A stretch of DNA of 64,000 nucleotides from Plenodomus lindquistii (GCA_025504975.1 JANUWI010000006.1:124001-188000); one strand, 5' to 3'; positions 36,346 through 47,380 are shown, counted from the first letter of the stretch. Program-made: numbers and translations. Notes: generated by a model not told the origin, from the sequence alone.

Positions 36346-37360
36346 GTTGAGATCTTGTGTTGTTCTTGTTCCTTGTGCTATGAGTCGAAAGAGTGATACT
36401 GTCACGGCGTGTCGAAATGACGTAGTTTGTTTGTCGAACACTCCTGACGTGGCAGCAAACGACACGAGTCGAGTGAGTGAGCGTGCTGATCAAAGCAACG
36501 CTTGATCAATTCACTCTTTCAAGAAGAGACCGAGAAGGCGACGAAGAACGAACTGACGCGAGAAGGTAAAGGGGATGCACGAGTTGTTTACTCTATATAC
36601 CCAACCACCAATACTCACCCTACGCAATGCAATCTCCCTCACCACCAGCGCTCGGTACACCGTTCCCGGCGAAAAGCCACACCTTCATCCACCCTTACAT
36701 CATCCCTTGAGCAAGCCCATACCGCATCGGTACCATATGCGCCACAAACCGGTTGCCAACCCTGTCCGCTACCCTGATTGGGCGCCCGTTCCTTGTCGTG
36801 ATGTGGTAAGATTGTAAATCTTAACCTGGTTAAGCTCTCTGACGCACGTCGTGCACGCGCAACGGTAAAATCTTGCAAAGTTGGCAAAAAGCTTGTCACA
36901 ATGCTTGGTTGCGCTAGCGGTGGCTGATGATGGCATTGCGGCACAAACGTGCCGGTGGCATCTGCGAGGAAAAGGCGTTGGTCGCGATGAGTGGTGCAGT
37001 GGGGGGTCTTGAAATGCGCGTTGCTGGAGGGCAGGTGCAGCCATGGTGGGCGTTCGGCATGTTTGACCTCAGGACTTCAAGGTGCGTCTCACAGACAATG
37101 CACAACATGCCAGTCTTGGCCATTGAGCTCTCGAGAACAAGTCATCTCACGTCATAGCACCAGCACAGGGAGTGAGAGAAAACAATCGCATTGGGTATAC
37201 CATCCAAAAGCCAGAAACGCACGCCGTCACGCACGCCTCGGAACGTGTCTGCGTGCCACAAACCAACAAGCCACACCAACGTCAAGTCTCCCATGGGGTA
37301 TCTATCCATCGTCCTCTCCAACAGCACACACGCTGCTCAACAACGACAATTGCCCCATGT
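36346..37360. other. Intergenic region between PAP2-type and LITAF genes
   Basis: Carries the promoter of the PAP2-type gene and the 3' region of the LITAF gene, both on the minus strand. No further gene is supported. Confidence 0.45.
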
Positions 37361-38106
37361 CTAAACATGGATATGCACCTCCGTCGACCCACTCCGATGC
37401 CACGTCGCAAGCAAAACACCACACCTCCCACACTTATGCGTAACATCCTTGAGCGAATTCATCATGTACGGAATACACCCCAGACACAGACAAATACACA
37501 GCCCAAACGCCCATGCGCTGTAATCCGTTAGCCCCAATCCTACCATGTGCTTTCCCTCGTACGCGAACGGCGGACAGCACATCGCAACAACACTTACTGT
37601 GTCGAACCCCCCGTCTCATACGCCGTATTCGTCAACGCGCGCTGTCCACATGCCGGACAGTCCACGGGAGCAGGACCACGCTGCAGATTCGCAATCGGTG
37701 TTGCGGTTTGGTATTGCGTGCCACTTGGTTGCTGGGGCGGCATGCCGGGTTGCTGTTGGTGTGGGGCGTGCATGTATTCGGCCTGGGGTTGTTGGGGGGG
37801 AGGCGACCCGGCGGCGTATTGGCCGGTGTGTTGGTGCTGTTGGTATTGCGCGTTGGGGTCGTGGTAGACGGGGGGTTGGCCGGCCATTTCGGGGGATTGG
37901 GGGTAGGGTTGCATGGGGACTGAGGAGGAGGGTTAGATGGTGGGTTTGAGCGGGGTGGAGAGGTAGGAGGAGGGGGGCGATGTGGTGTAGTGGAGGAGGA
38001 TTTGGTTGTTGACGCGGTTTCGCAATGGTTGAGCGTTTGGTTGAAGAAAGCTGGGCGCAAAGTGCTCTATTACATGGTGATGGGACTTACCATTTGCCTT
38101 TTCCAT
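37361..38106 (-). CDS. LITAF-domain protein
   Basis: Three exons on the minus strand: 38106-38091 (16 nt), 37919-37598 and 37517-37361, giving 164 residues. The tiny first exon encodes MEKAN and is joined over a 171-nt intron with GTAAGT and a CTAAC branch site. The N-terminal 85 residues are Pro/Gln/Tyr-rich and flexible. The LITAF domain follows: CPACG near residue 92, a hydrophobic membrane-inserting helix after AWAFG with several Cys, and a second knuckle HKCGRCG. The two CxxC pairs form a zinc site, and the domain ends with the conserved TWHRSG part. LITAF proteins sit on the cytosolic face of endosomal or plasma membranes. The second intron junction rebuilds the conserved motif, which supports the model. 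The exact role is unknown. Confidence 0.85.
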
Positions 38107-39133
38107 TGTGAAGTTAGTATACGACTGACAATCGATCTTACGGGTTGATGTTAATTGGGTTGATCTGCTAGTTCGTTGCAAAGTCGAGAATGTGAGGACT
38201 CTAACGAACAAAGGAGAGCAGGCTGTGGCTAATTATGTATGATTCCACAAGGCGCACTCCTTCGCGAGGAGCCCTCGGTTTTGGGTTTGGTCAACCCCAT
38301 CAGGCGCACCGCGATCGGATAATTCACCAGCCAAGGGGGGCTCAAGCACAAGCCGGGTATCAAGAGTGCACAGCCCTCCATCACCGGTCAACCTTAGTGG
38401 TCAAGATGCGCCTATAAGGCGCGCAACGGTGTCTACCTACCCAATCAGCGGGTCTGCGAGACGCCAACGTGCAAACACGTGTTGTGCCCCCAGCCTCAGT
38501 TGGGAGGATGCGAGGAAGCCTGAATGGGAGCCAGTAGCGTGGCGAGGTGTAGCGAGCCGAGTGCTGCAATTTCCTCCCACGGCCTAGTCCGCGTCTGCTT
38601 TTGGGGGCTGGAAAACTCCAAATACATTTGCTATCATCTACGTACGCCTTATGCAGTCACTGGTTGTAACATGGTCTTAACATTACACGGCGTCGGTGTA
38701 CCAGGTCTGTTGTGACGTGAAGTGTAAATTGCCACTCTGACTTGCATGCGCACGGGGAATCTCATCAAGATGGAGTGTAATGGCATTGTCGAATATGCAA
38801 GGCTGTGCAAGGCCACAATGCTGATCGGCCGCTATTCTTGAAACGGGAGCGGCACGAGCTAGTAGGGCCGATAATCCCGTGAAAGGCTTCATTTCCACAA
38901 AATGAACTCGGGTGCTTTTGCAGCAGCGGTGTGACAGTCGACAACACCGAGTCTTGTGTGAATTGCTGCATACAAAACATGGATTGTAGTCTGCAAGTCT
39001 TGTGCGGCAGAATGAAACCCCTGACGGTCCGCTCATGGTTGCGTCGTGATACCGATATAGTTTGCCGCCGGCTTGCCGCTCGTCTCGACTCTGACCGCTT
39101 TGACTCACCGGTCATGCACGGTTTATCAGTTCC
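38107..39133. other. Intergenic region, no gene seen
   Basis: About 1 kb between the LITAF start and the AAR2 stop, both on the minus strand. Open frames are short and lack recognisable domains. Confidence 0.45.
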
Positions 39134-40447
39134 TCAAAACCGAGTATCCATATCATCCAGATCGGCCTCCTCTTCCGACTCTTCGGATGTACTGTCGGCC
39201 TTGTCCTTCGTCGTACCGTTATCGCCTCCATTCAACTGCTTCAGTTGATCGGGCGTCAACTCCACAATCGCAGGCGCGTATTCCCCGGACTCGTCGTCCT
39301 CGTCTGCGCCGTTCATGTCCATCTCGACGCGTTCGCCATCTTCGAGTTCTAGCATACCGCGCTTGACGTATGAGCCGTCGATCTGCCAGCCGAACTCCTT
39401 TTGGAGAAATTCCTGCACTTCTTCCACTTCGTCGACGAGATCGGATTTCCACTTGCCATCAAAGTCGTCTAATGTGGACCGGAACCGACTGAACAGCGGC
39501 TTCAAGAAGCCTCCCCCAACCTCTTTCATGTCGAATAGTTCGCCTTCCATGTCTGCGCAGTGTGCGAGCTGTAATCGCAGGACCTTCAGCAAGTCCAAGA
39601 AGAGAGTGGATCGCTCCTTGACTGCTTGTTGGCAAGTGAACAGTAATCGAAGTAATCGCTTCCACTGCTCCAGACACGAGTTGTTATTGAGAGTCAGAAC
39701 CATTAGAAATGCGAATTGGAGTTCTCCCAGTATCTCATTCTCACGGCCTCGTTTATCCCTCGCCTGGCAATGGTTGTCAATGAGATCACCGAGGAACCAT
39801 GATCGATCCTGTGCAGCTTCTGTCCGCTCTCGCCCTGTAGCGCCTTCTCTCCAGGTCCTCTTCAGATCAATGGGGAGAAATCGCAACTCCTTCTCCGATT
39901 GGAGCAGATTGCTCGACTCTAGACCAGGTATCTCGTCCAAATCCTGCGAAGCGGACGATGCAGAAGACAGGCTCCAGTGATCAGGATTCAGACCACATAT
40001 CCTAGATAACAGCGTCGGTGTGATTTGACTGGTGAGTTGGCACCAATCCGTAGATTCTTCTGACCACTCGCTTTCTGCCCCAGTGTCTCCTTCGTGCACC
40101 GTCTGGCGGTACGGCGTCAGTCCGTCTTTCCATATACTTCCAAGGTTTGCTTTGCATCTCAGCACTTCGGCCTGGGCGGTCTCAGCAACCAAATCCTCGG
40201 TGGCGTGATCCCATTTCTTTACAAAAACCTGGGGTGAGCCGGTTCCGGGTGTGACGTAGAACCAGGCGCCGTTTCTTGACGAAAGGGCAGCATCGGTTGC
40301 CGCAAAAGCAAAATGCAGCCCTGGAGGTAGATTCTTGATGCCTTGGAACCTGGGTGATGTGGTGAAAGATAGCAGGTCTATCCCAGCGAGCGCATGAGAC
40401 GGCAGATGAAGCAATAGTATGCAGTTGTTGATGGACGACGGGTCCAT
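39134..40447 (-). CDS. AAR2: AAR2 splicing-factor homologue (U5 snRNP assembly)
   Basis: Single exon, 437 residues from the ATG at 40447 (AGCATGG). The frame stays open upstream, but orthologues begin just before the conserved strand, here ILLLHLPSHALAGID at residues 9-23, so this ATG is preferred. The N-terminal domain shows LLSFTTSPRFQGIKNLPPG, the most conserved part of AAR2, and then WFYV. The middle and C-terminal half is helical, with an acidic Ser/Glu/Asp-rich end. AAR2 holds Prp8 in the U5 snRNP precursor during import and assembly and is released by phosphorylation. It is divergent from SNF8, with 648 bp between the starts. Confidence 0.9.
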   Translation of the reverse strand: MDPSSINNCILLLHLPSHALAGIDLLSFTTSPRFQGIKNLPPGLHFAFAATDAALSSRNGAWFYVTPGTGSPQVFVKKWDHATEDLVAETAQAEVLRCKANLGSIWKDGLTPYRQTVHEGDTGAESEWSEESTDWCQLTSQITPTLLSRICGLNPDHWSLSSASSASQDLDEIPGLESSNLLQSEKELRFLPIDLKRTWREGATGRERTEAAQDRSWFLGDLIDNHCQARDKRGRENEILGELQFAFLMVLTLNNNSCLEQWKRLLRLLFTCQQAVKERSTLFLDLLKVLRLQLAHCADMEGELFDMKEVGGGFLKPLFSRFRSTLDDFDGKWKSDLVDEVEEVQEFLQKEFGWQIDGSYVKRGMLELEDGERVEMDMNGADEDDESGEYAPAIVELTPDQLKQLNGGDNGTTKDKADSTSEESEEEADLDDMDTRF

Positions 40448-41095
40448 GCTGGGGCGAAAGAGATCCTCAAACCAGGATTGGCGGAGAATTTTGAATAGAT
40501 TCTGATCGCAGAGGTCGACTCCAGGTCGCGGTGAGAAATCGGGTATCATTTGCATCCAAAAGCGGTCAAGAGCTGCAGCAAAATTAGGTACTACGCGTGA
40601 GCTTGGTAATCTGGCCAGCAGCTTGCTCAGCAATCCAACGAGAAAGGTGTTCTGATTAATGCGATGTGCAAGGTGGAAGTTGAAGTGAAGAGGAATTACT
40701 TTGGGGACGGCGAGGGGCGGAACGCGTCGCCTCTTGCGTCGATACTATATGCATAGTGCCATGGCACAGACAGGATGGAATGGCGACGAGTCGGGTTGTG
40801 GAGTGCGGCACTGATGCACGCGGAATCAGCCGCCGAGATGCTGCCGACGAACGCCAGACGTCACCGGGTTAGCCGTGACCGCTCCCCTGCAGCCATGTCA
40901 AAGTGCTGCCGTGTGCCTCGAGACGGGGCCGGGATGGTTGTGCATCGAATTGTCTAGACTGGATCGGCACATGGTGTGCAGATGGTACTTGTAGAGTAAC
41001 GGTGTGACCTTGGTTGCACAGCGGCCATCACCATTACCCCACTGCATTGCCGCTCTTCCACTGTAACAAGTGGTGCATCTCCAACACCACACACA
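40448..41095. promoter_or_regulatory. Divergent promoter region of AAR2 and SNF8
   Basis: Holds both 5' leaders of divergent genes. I see no specific known binding site that I would defend. Confidence 0.4.
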
Positions 41096-41908
41096 ATGGA
41101 CCGCCGCCGCACCCCGGGCCTCTCCTCCCTCTCCACCTCGCGCCTCCAATCCCACCACTACACCACCCACGGCGCCCACCTCCGCACCCGCAACGCCGAC
41201 TCCCTCTCCACCCAACTCTCCGTCTTCCAATCCCTCGTCCACAACTTCGCCCTCACCCATGCAAAGGACATTCGCGCGAACCCCGCCTTCCGCGCTGAAT
41301 TCGCCCGCATGTGCTCAGCACTCAACATTGATTTCCTCGCTTCAAGTTACCACCGCGAGGGCCGAGGAGGAGTCGACAACGCAGGAGGCAAAGGGGAAAG
41401 CATATGGACGCAGCTCCTTGGCGGCAGCGTAAACGACTTCTACTTCAACCTTGGCGTTCTCATCGTCGAGGAGTGCCGCGCCACACGCTCCGAGAACGGG
41501 GGGCTCATCTCCCTATCTGATCTCAAAACACGCATATCAAAATCCTCGCGCATAGGCGGCAGTATCAGCGTATCCGAGGACGATATTTCTCGTGCAGTGG
41601 ACGCGCTGGCCCCGCTGGGAAGCTGCTTTAGTATCATCAAGATTGGTCATCGGACGTTGATTAGAAGTGTGCCCAAGGACTTGAATACAGATCAGAGCAC
41701 CGTGTTGGAGGCCGTGCAGGTCTTGGGCTATGTCACGCTGAGTATGTTGCAGGTTAATTTGGCGTGGGAGGGCGCAAGGGCGAGGGCCGTGGTCGAGGAT
41801 TTGATGGCGGACAGTTTGGTGTGGGTGGATCGGCAGGCGGGCGAGAGTGAGTATTGGAGTCCTGCGTTTATGGTGGGAGGCGGTGGGGGTGGGGGCGGAG
41901 GCGTGTAG
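41096..41908 (+). CDS. snf8: ESCRT-II subunit SNF8 / Vps22 (EAP30)
   Basis: Single exon, 270 residues, ATG at 41096 (ACACAATGG). The start MDRRRTPGLSSL and the following helix are typical of Vps22. The EAP30 core with two winged-helix domains spans about residues 25-258. Family features are the N-terminal helix ending in QLSVFQSLVHNFA, the stretch DFYFNLGVLIVEECR, and the C-terminal winged helix with YVTLSMLQVNLAW. ESCRT-II (Vps22, Vps25, Vps36) sorts ubiquitinated membrane proteins into multivesicular bodies on endosomes. The C-terminus ends in nine Gly and a Val, an odd low-complexity tail. Its stop is 143 bp from the stop of the convergent minus-strand gene. Confidence 0.94.
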   Translation: MDRRRTPGLSSLSTSRLQSHHYTTHGAHLRTRNADSLSTQLSVFQSLVHNFALTHAKDIRANPAFRAEFARMCSALNIDFLASSYHREGRGGVDNAGGKGESIWTQLLGGSVNDFYFNLGVLIVEECRATRSENGGLISLSDLKTRISKSSRIGGSISVSEDDISRAVDALAPLGSCFSIIKIGHRTLIRSVPKDLNTDQSTVLEAVQVLGYVTLSMLQVNLAWEGARARAVVEDLMADSLVWVDRQAGESEYWSPAFMVGGGGGGGGGV

Positions 41909-42051
41909 GTAGCCATGGCGTTTGGACGAGGTAAGCATATAGAACGGACGAAAAGTGATACCCGGCACCAATGCCATTGTATAGAAGGAAGCCAGAATTC
42001 GAATGCTGTTCATACCATGTCTTTCTTCGTTTACACTATCATACAGCTATT

Positions 42052-44892
42052 TTACCACAAAACTTCCGTATTACACATCCGCTCCTCCTCTGTATCCTCC
42101 CACGCGCCCTTTGACAGCGCAGTAGCAGGTAGCACCCTCCTATGCCAATTAATCGCAAACCGCCTCGCCGCACTCTCATCATCAAAATCAATGACCCAAC
42201 GATTGTACACCCTATTCATCACATACTGATTCAACTCTTTAGTCCCGCTCTCCTCTTCGACACCTGCCATCATCGACTGAATCGCTGGATCTTCAAACTG
42301 AGTCTGTGACGTAGCCTGTGCATGATCCGCGGTCCCATAGGAACGAGGACGGACTGATGAAATGGCTTTCACTGTCGTCTTCAGATTGACAATATCGCGC
42401 AGACGGTGGATCGAGCCCATGGATTCTGTGCGAAGAGGCAGTTGCATACCGTGCCTCCACGCATCTGCGGTGAAGATCTTGAACAGGTCCGACGGCGTGG
42501 GCTCGTAGCCTTCAATGTGCATGAGCACTTTCCAGATGCGTTGGCCCTGGTCGTCCACGTCTGGAACGATAGGGTTGTAGCCACCTCTTTCAACGAGGGC
42601 ACGGAGCGCGGGACTGTATGGTTGCATGAGCGCGACGAGGTGAAGTTCCTGTTGCGTGGGCGCAAGGTTGTAAGATGTTACGGCGCTGCTGAGATCCTCA
42701 CCATCTTCCAAGAAGCCTTTGGGGGCTGGGATGGCAGAGAGGATGTTGGTGGGCTGATGCAGTGCGTTGAGCTTGTGCAAACGCGCGACGTTGTTTTGGT
42801 AAGCGAGGGCCGCTTCAGGGCGGCGGAACAGCAGGTAGTAGAATGGCATGCGCTCTAGGCTCAAAGGATCGCGACCAGGAATAATTTTGAAAAACTCACC
42901 CCCACGGCGCCAGCCTTCGATGTGTTGGCCTTTGGGTATAAGACGCCTGAAATCTGTTTCCGTAAGCTCGGTGCTGCAGTAGGCAAGTTGGAGAATGGTG
43001 ATATCCTCCATTTTCTTTTGGAAGGATTCCGCTAATTCTGCCTGCTTCTGCTTGAATCTCTCGGCTTTGGACAGCGTTTTCTTTTGTGCCATACTCAGGC
43101 GCGAAAGCCGAGGAGCTTCCGGTGGCTCAAGCTTCGGGTATTGGTCTCGTTTCTTGTCAACAGGTGCGCTAGGTGGCGGAGTGCTGGTGGCCTCTGGAAA
43201 GAGCTCTTCGAGTAGAGATTGTTCGCCCACTTCATTATTCAGCAAGGTCGATGTTGGCTTCCCGTGGTTCGTCCCGAGATTCTTGGTCTGGACAGATGTT
43301 TTCGCCGGTGCAATGGTATCGACCTTCTGATCAGCTTTCTCCATTGTACTGACATCCCTGGTCTGACTAAATTCCTTGGCTGGTGCAACATCGACTACCT
43401 CCTTCTTAATGCCAGCAGAATACTGTCGTACCACCTCCTGAGGAGTACTTTTAACGCATTTCAGTTTGCTCTGGTAAGCTTCATGGCCTGTATCTTGAGA
43501 GTTGCCGGGCGCGACATGGACAGGACCAAGGGCATCAGGAGATGGACGGGCAGACGGTGCAGGGGGGAATAAATCAATGACTTGTTTGACGAATTTTACG
43601 ATATCTCCATCATAGCGTCGATACTTGCGCCATAGCAACATAAGGGCGAACTGTGTGGGGTTCAGATGCTTTCTTGGCTCATCTGGGTTATTAGGATACA
43701 AAACAGGATGACCCCGTGCATATGTTGCCAGATCCAGTTCTGCATCACGGTATGTAGTCCATGCAGTTTGAAGACGCGCTAATTTGGGCCCCGGAAGGAC
43801 AATCGGACGCTGCGGCTTGCCCCTTGCGAACTTGAGGGGCCTGTGGGTGGCCTGTGATGCTGATGCAGTCGCCGGAGGCTCAGAACAATCTGTAACGGGT
43901 GCCGTTGGGATCTTAGGCATAGAGCGGTCCGTGATGGGTGCCGTCGAGATCTTTTCGAGTGCGGCATGCAGCCTTTCGACCTGATTTTGCAGCTCTGAGA
44001 GTGACGACTGCATTGCAAGTAAGCCCGTCGTCAGGCTGGTCTCGTTTTTCGGCAGAGGTGGCCGCGCAACACCTTGCAAGTGTGCAGTCGCGTCCCTGTC
44101 CTTCAGCGGCGCTGCCATGTTGTGGGTGTGCTCACTATCCTTGTTCTGAGACGACGCTGCCGCTCTGGGTGCTGACGGCGTGGAAGGGGTGCCTGGAGCG
44201 GCGGGGTATCGCGAGTCTCGAACAAGTTCCGAAGTCCTCTTTTGAATGTGGGGATTTGTGCTCTTCTTGTACGAGGGGCGCTTCTGCACCAGGTGAGAAG
44301 AGGGGTTCACTGGCAACACGCCTTGCTCAGCGTGCCCCTTGGTGGTGTTGGGCGAATCGACATGAGCGGATCGAACTTTGCGGTCGCTAGACTTTGTCGC
44401 TATGGAATCTGGTGCTGCGGGTGTGGTCTGGTCGGTTCCACGTGACGTGAGACGCTGGATTACATTGCCCCACCAGCTGCGCTTTTGTGGTGGTGGTGAT
44501 GGTGGAGGTGGTGGTGATGGTGCAGCTGTGGGTGCCGGCGCGGCGGCGTCACTGCTCGTCTCTGCTGGTGTTGGCGTAGATGCCAAATGGTCGCTACCTC
44601 GTGCAGCGGCAGTGGCACCTGCATCATGTCGCCGTGTCGCCGACTTTTGCTCGTGGGTGCCCGCAGCACTTTGTGGGTGCGAAACATGACGGCCGCCGGG
44701 CGCCGTGGTGCTGTTGCGGGCCGTCCAGGAAGCGCAGCGGACCTTGTGGGCGCTCCCACGGGGGTGACATGGCCGCAGATGTCGTGAGAGGCGCGGCGGT
44801 GGCATCAATTGCTGCGCTCCGTACCATTGCAAGCTGCCGTGGTCGCTTTCGCACCGCCTCGATGCTCGATGCACCGCTCTCACAAAAAACAT
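42052..44892 (-). CDS. Large protein of unknown function, probably mitochondrial
   Basis: Single exon, 946 residues, ATG at 44892; the context is not strong, and a second ATG 29 codons in is possible. The first 50 residues are rich in Arg, Ser and His with hardly any acidic residue, as in a mitochondrial presequence. Residues 90-330 are Pro/Ala/Ser/Thr-rich and probably disordered. A conserved-looking part (about 350-450) and a long C-terminal region (about 610-940) appear folded. The C-terminal region contains two stretches, around FYYLLFRRPEAALAY and WVIDFDDESAARRFA, that look like RRM-type folds. I do not recognise a named family. A role in mitochondrial expression is a guess based on the presequence and RRM-like parts. 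It shares a 152-bp divergent promoter with Afg2. Confidence 0.8.
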   Translation of the reverse strand: MFFVRAVHRASRRCESDHGSLQWYGAQQLMPPPRLSRHLRPCHPRGSAHKVRCASWTARNSTTAPGGRHVSHPQSAAGTHEQKSATRRHDAGATAAARGSDHLASTPTPAETSSDAAAPAPTAAPSPPPPPSPPPQKRSWWGNVIQRLTSRGTDQTTPAAPDSIATKSSDRKVRSAHVDSPNTTKGHAEQGVLPVNPSSHLVQKRPSYKKSTNPHIQKRTSELVRDSRYPAAPGTPSTPSAPRAAASSQNKDSEHTHNMAAPLKDRDATAHLQGVARPPLPKNETSLTTGLLAMQSSLSELQNQVERLHAALEKISTAPITDRSMPKIPTAPVTDCSEPPATASASQATHRPLKFARGKPQRPIVLPGPKLARLQTAWTTYRDAELDLATYARGHPVLYPNNPDEPRKHLNPTQFALMLLWRKYRRYDGDIVKFVKQVIDLFPPAPSARPSPDALGPVHVAPGNSQDTGHEAYQSKLKCVKSTPQEVVRQYSAGIKKEVVDVAPAKEFSQTRDVSTMEKADQKVDTIAPAKTSVQTKNLGTNHGKPTSTLLNNEVGEQSLLEELFPEATSTPPPSAPVDKKRDQYPKLEPPEAPRLSRLSMAQKKTLSKAERFKQKQAELAESFQKKMEDITILQLAYCSTELTETDFRRLIPKGQHIEGWRRGGEFFKIIPGRDPLSLERMPFYYLLFRRPEAALAYQNNVARLHKLNALHQPTNILSAIPAPKGFLEDGEDLSSAVTSYNLAPTQQELHLVALMQPYSPALRALVERGGYNPIVPDVDDQGQRIWKVLMHIEGYEPTPSDLFKIFTADAWRHGMQLPLRTESMGSIHRLRDIVNLKTTVKAISSVRPRSYGTADHAQATSQTQFEDPAIQSMMAGVEEESGTKELNQYVMNRVYNRWVIDFDDESAARRFAINWHRRVLPATALSKGAWEDTEEERMCNTEVLW

Positions 44893-45044
44893 GGGCCGCT
44901 AATGCACGCTTTGGGACTAGCCCCTTTGCGCTGAGTCACCCACCACCACTGTCAACCAACATGTCAATATCATCCAAGAGATGATGACTGGGCAAGACCG
45001 TGACGCCTGCACAGGAAACTCGAGAACGGATTGCATACCCGCAA
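44893..45044. promoter_or_regulatory. Short bidirectional promoter (mitochondrial-type gene and AFG2)
   Basis: Only 152 bp separate the two divergent start codons, so promoter and both 5' leaders must overlap. Out-of-frame ATGs at 44961, 44981 and 44984 precede the chosen AFG2 start, and the first opens a short upstream frame of seven codons. Confidence 0.5.
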
Positions 45045-47380
45045 ATGACCGCGGAAACGACATATGCGCTCCGTCCGCTGGAGCGCCCTCCGGCTAGTAC
45101 TCCCAGCGATGCCTTGGAGGGCACTTTCCGCGTCCACCTTGCGCAGAAAGAACTGAAAACTTTAGGATTGGCGAGCGGCGACCTCGTGCGTCTAAAGACT
45201 GTAGACAGCTTCAAAGGCTACGCTGTGGCGTGGCTGGCTTCGCAGACTAACGCGGGAAACAAGCCCATCGCAAAAGTTTCCCACTTTTTGCTTGCCCATT
45301 ATAATCTCGACCTCACTGACCGTGTCATCATCGAGAAGGTGTCCGAATCCTTGAAGCCTCTTCGCTCAGTCGCGGTTAGCTTTTCACAACCATCTGATCA
45401 GCTAGCAAAGTTCTCCTCGACTGAAGAACTCTTGTTTTGGGTTCGGCACGCCCTAGGTAGGGCAGACCCATCTGACTCTTTGCTCACTGGCCTCCCCTGA
45501 CAATCATGTAGTCGACCTCGATGTCATCCTTCCAGACTGCAGTTTTCCAGTGCAGCCAAAGGGCCTGGGTCCTACACAAAAAGGGAAACTGCGCATGGTT
45601 GTGCAAAACATCGACCCCGCCCCAATGGAGAAGCACGCCGTATACTTCGATCCCGTAATCACTCAAGTATCAACTTCCGCGACGCTGAGCTCAGCTCCAA
45701 ATGCGAAAGACTCACAAGCAGTCCTGCGTCTGAGTCAAGATGGCATTGGAGGCTTGTCTTCTCACATCGACACCATCAACAAAAGCTTGTTTTCTCTGAC
45801 TCATGTCCTTCCTACTTTGCCTGACAAGCATCTCCTGGGACCGACTACCTTCCTGCTACATGGTCCTGAGGGCACTGGAAAGACGCTCTTGCTTGAGCGA
45901 CTCGCCGATGCTCCATGGCAAGAGGTCCACCGAATTAACCCAGAAACGCATCAAAAGAACCAGGCTAAAGCGATTTCCGAGACCTTCAAGGCTGCTCTCG
46001 ATGATCAACCAAGTCTGATTCTCATGGACAACTTGGACAAATTCTTGGAAAAGGCGGAAATCCTCGTCACGCGGCTGCGGACTGAATTGGCCAAGTTGGA
46101 GGGTACTCAAGTGGTTGTTGCCGCAGCCGCTCGTAGCGTATACGACGTCGATGCTAGTCTCCGCACAACCTCTGCGTTCAAGACCGAACTGGAACTGTTC
46201 GCACCGAATGTGAAGCAAAGAGACGAAATGTTCCGACAGATTCTGGGAACAAGTCGCAGAGTGTCCGGCATCGACTTTCACCGCCTGGCTGAACGCTCAC
46301 ATGGGTTTGTAGGGCGAGACATCTATAAGCTGTGTGGTCTTGCAAGGAATCAACGGCTCAGCCACATCTACTCCCCACTAGATGAACGCCAGAAAGCTAC
46401 TATTGGTGAGATGTTGGAGCGATCAGATTTCGTCACGCAAGAGGACTTCTACAGGGTGATTGATCAAGTGCAACCCACTGTACTGAAGGACAGCATTCTC
46501 GAGGTGCCAAAGGTCCAATGGTCAGACATTGCGGGCTTGGACCATGTTCGTGCCCTGCTTGAGGCCATTACAGTTCGTCCGTTCAAGGTACGCGAATGTT
46601 GCTTCTGCGAATACTAAATAAGTCTAATTTGCATAGTATCCGGACCTGGACATGAAATTTGGTGGCCCATCCTCACGAAAGGGCGTGTTGATGTACGGCC
46701 CACCGGGTTGCGCGAAGACCCTGATCGCCCAAGCAGTCGCAACAGAGTCCAATCAGAACTTCCTTGCAGTCAAAGGCTCAGAGCTCATCAAGATGTACGT
46801 TGGAGAGTCTGAGCGAGCAATCCGCGATGTCTTCCGCCGCGCCCGTGCAGCAAAACCATGCATCATCTTCTTTGACGAGATCGATTCCATAGGCAAATCG
46901 CGCGAGAAGACTCAAGACAGCGGATTGAACGTCGTCACGACTCTGCTCAACGAAATGGACGGCATCGAAGCCCTCAAGGACGTCTTTATCATCGGCGCTA
47001 CCAATCGACCCGACATCCTAGACTCAGCGCTCATCCGCACTGGTCGCTTCGACGCGCACATCCACATCGGTCTACCCACCCAAGCAGCCCGTCGGCAGAT
47101 CCTCCAGATTCACACCAGGAAACGGCCGCTTGCTGCGGATGTGGACCTCGAGGCCGTTGCTGCAAGGACCGAGGGCAGCAGTGGCGCCGATCTCAGCGGA
47201 CTATGCTCAGTCGCTATTGAATTGGCCATGTCGGATTACGAAAAAGATCCGTCTAGGGAGCCCCAGATCCACATGCAGCACTTTGAGCGGGCGTTGCAAC
47301 AGCACGTGCCGCATACGGTCAAAGAAGAGGCGGAACGGTACAAGAACTGGCGACCTGGGAAGTCGCTGTCGCAAGATTGA
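45045..47380 (+). CDS. afg2: AAA ATPase Afg2/Drg1 (60S ribosome maturation)
   Basis: Three exons: 45045-45456, 45512-46587 and 46637-47380, giving 743 residues. The ATG at 45045 is the first in frame. The order is an N-domain (about 1-200) with the ALRPLERPP start, AAA domain D1 (about 240-460) and D2 (about 480-700). D1 has Walker A GPEGTGKT near 255, but its Walker B reads LILMDNLDKF, with Asn where the catalytic Glu belongs. D2 is canonical: Walker A GPPGCAKT near 516, Walker B IIFFDEID near 573, sensor GATNRPD. D2 and the YVGESERA stretch match Afg2/Drg1 better than Cdc48 or Rix7. Afg2 is a cytoplasmic hexamer that strips Rlp24 from exported pre-60S particles. Intron 1 has a CTGAC branch site. 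Confidence 0.88.

Noticed and set aside
36346..36465. In-frame 40-codon N-terminal extension of the PAP2-type protein
   Set aside because: The downstream ATG at 36345 has a better context and gives the MGLFN start I recall from relatives.
40448..40633. In-frame upstream extension of AAR2
   Set aside because: The outermost start is TTG and the added residues lack AAR2 character; the ATG at 40447 lies just before the conserved domain.
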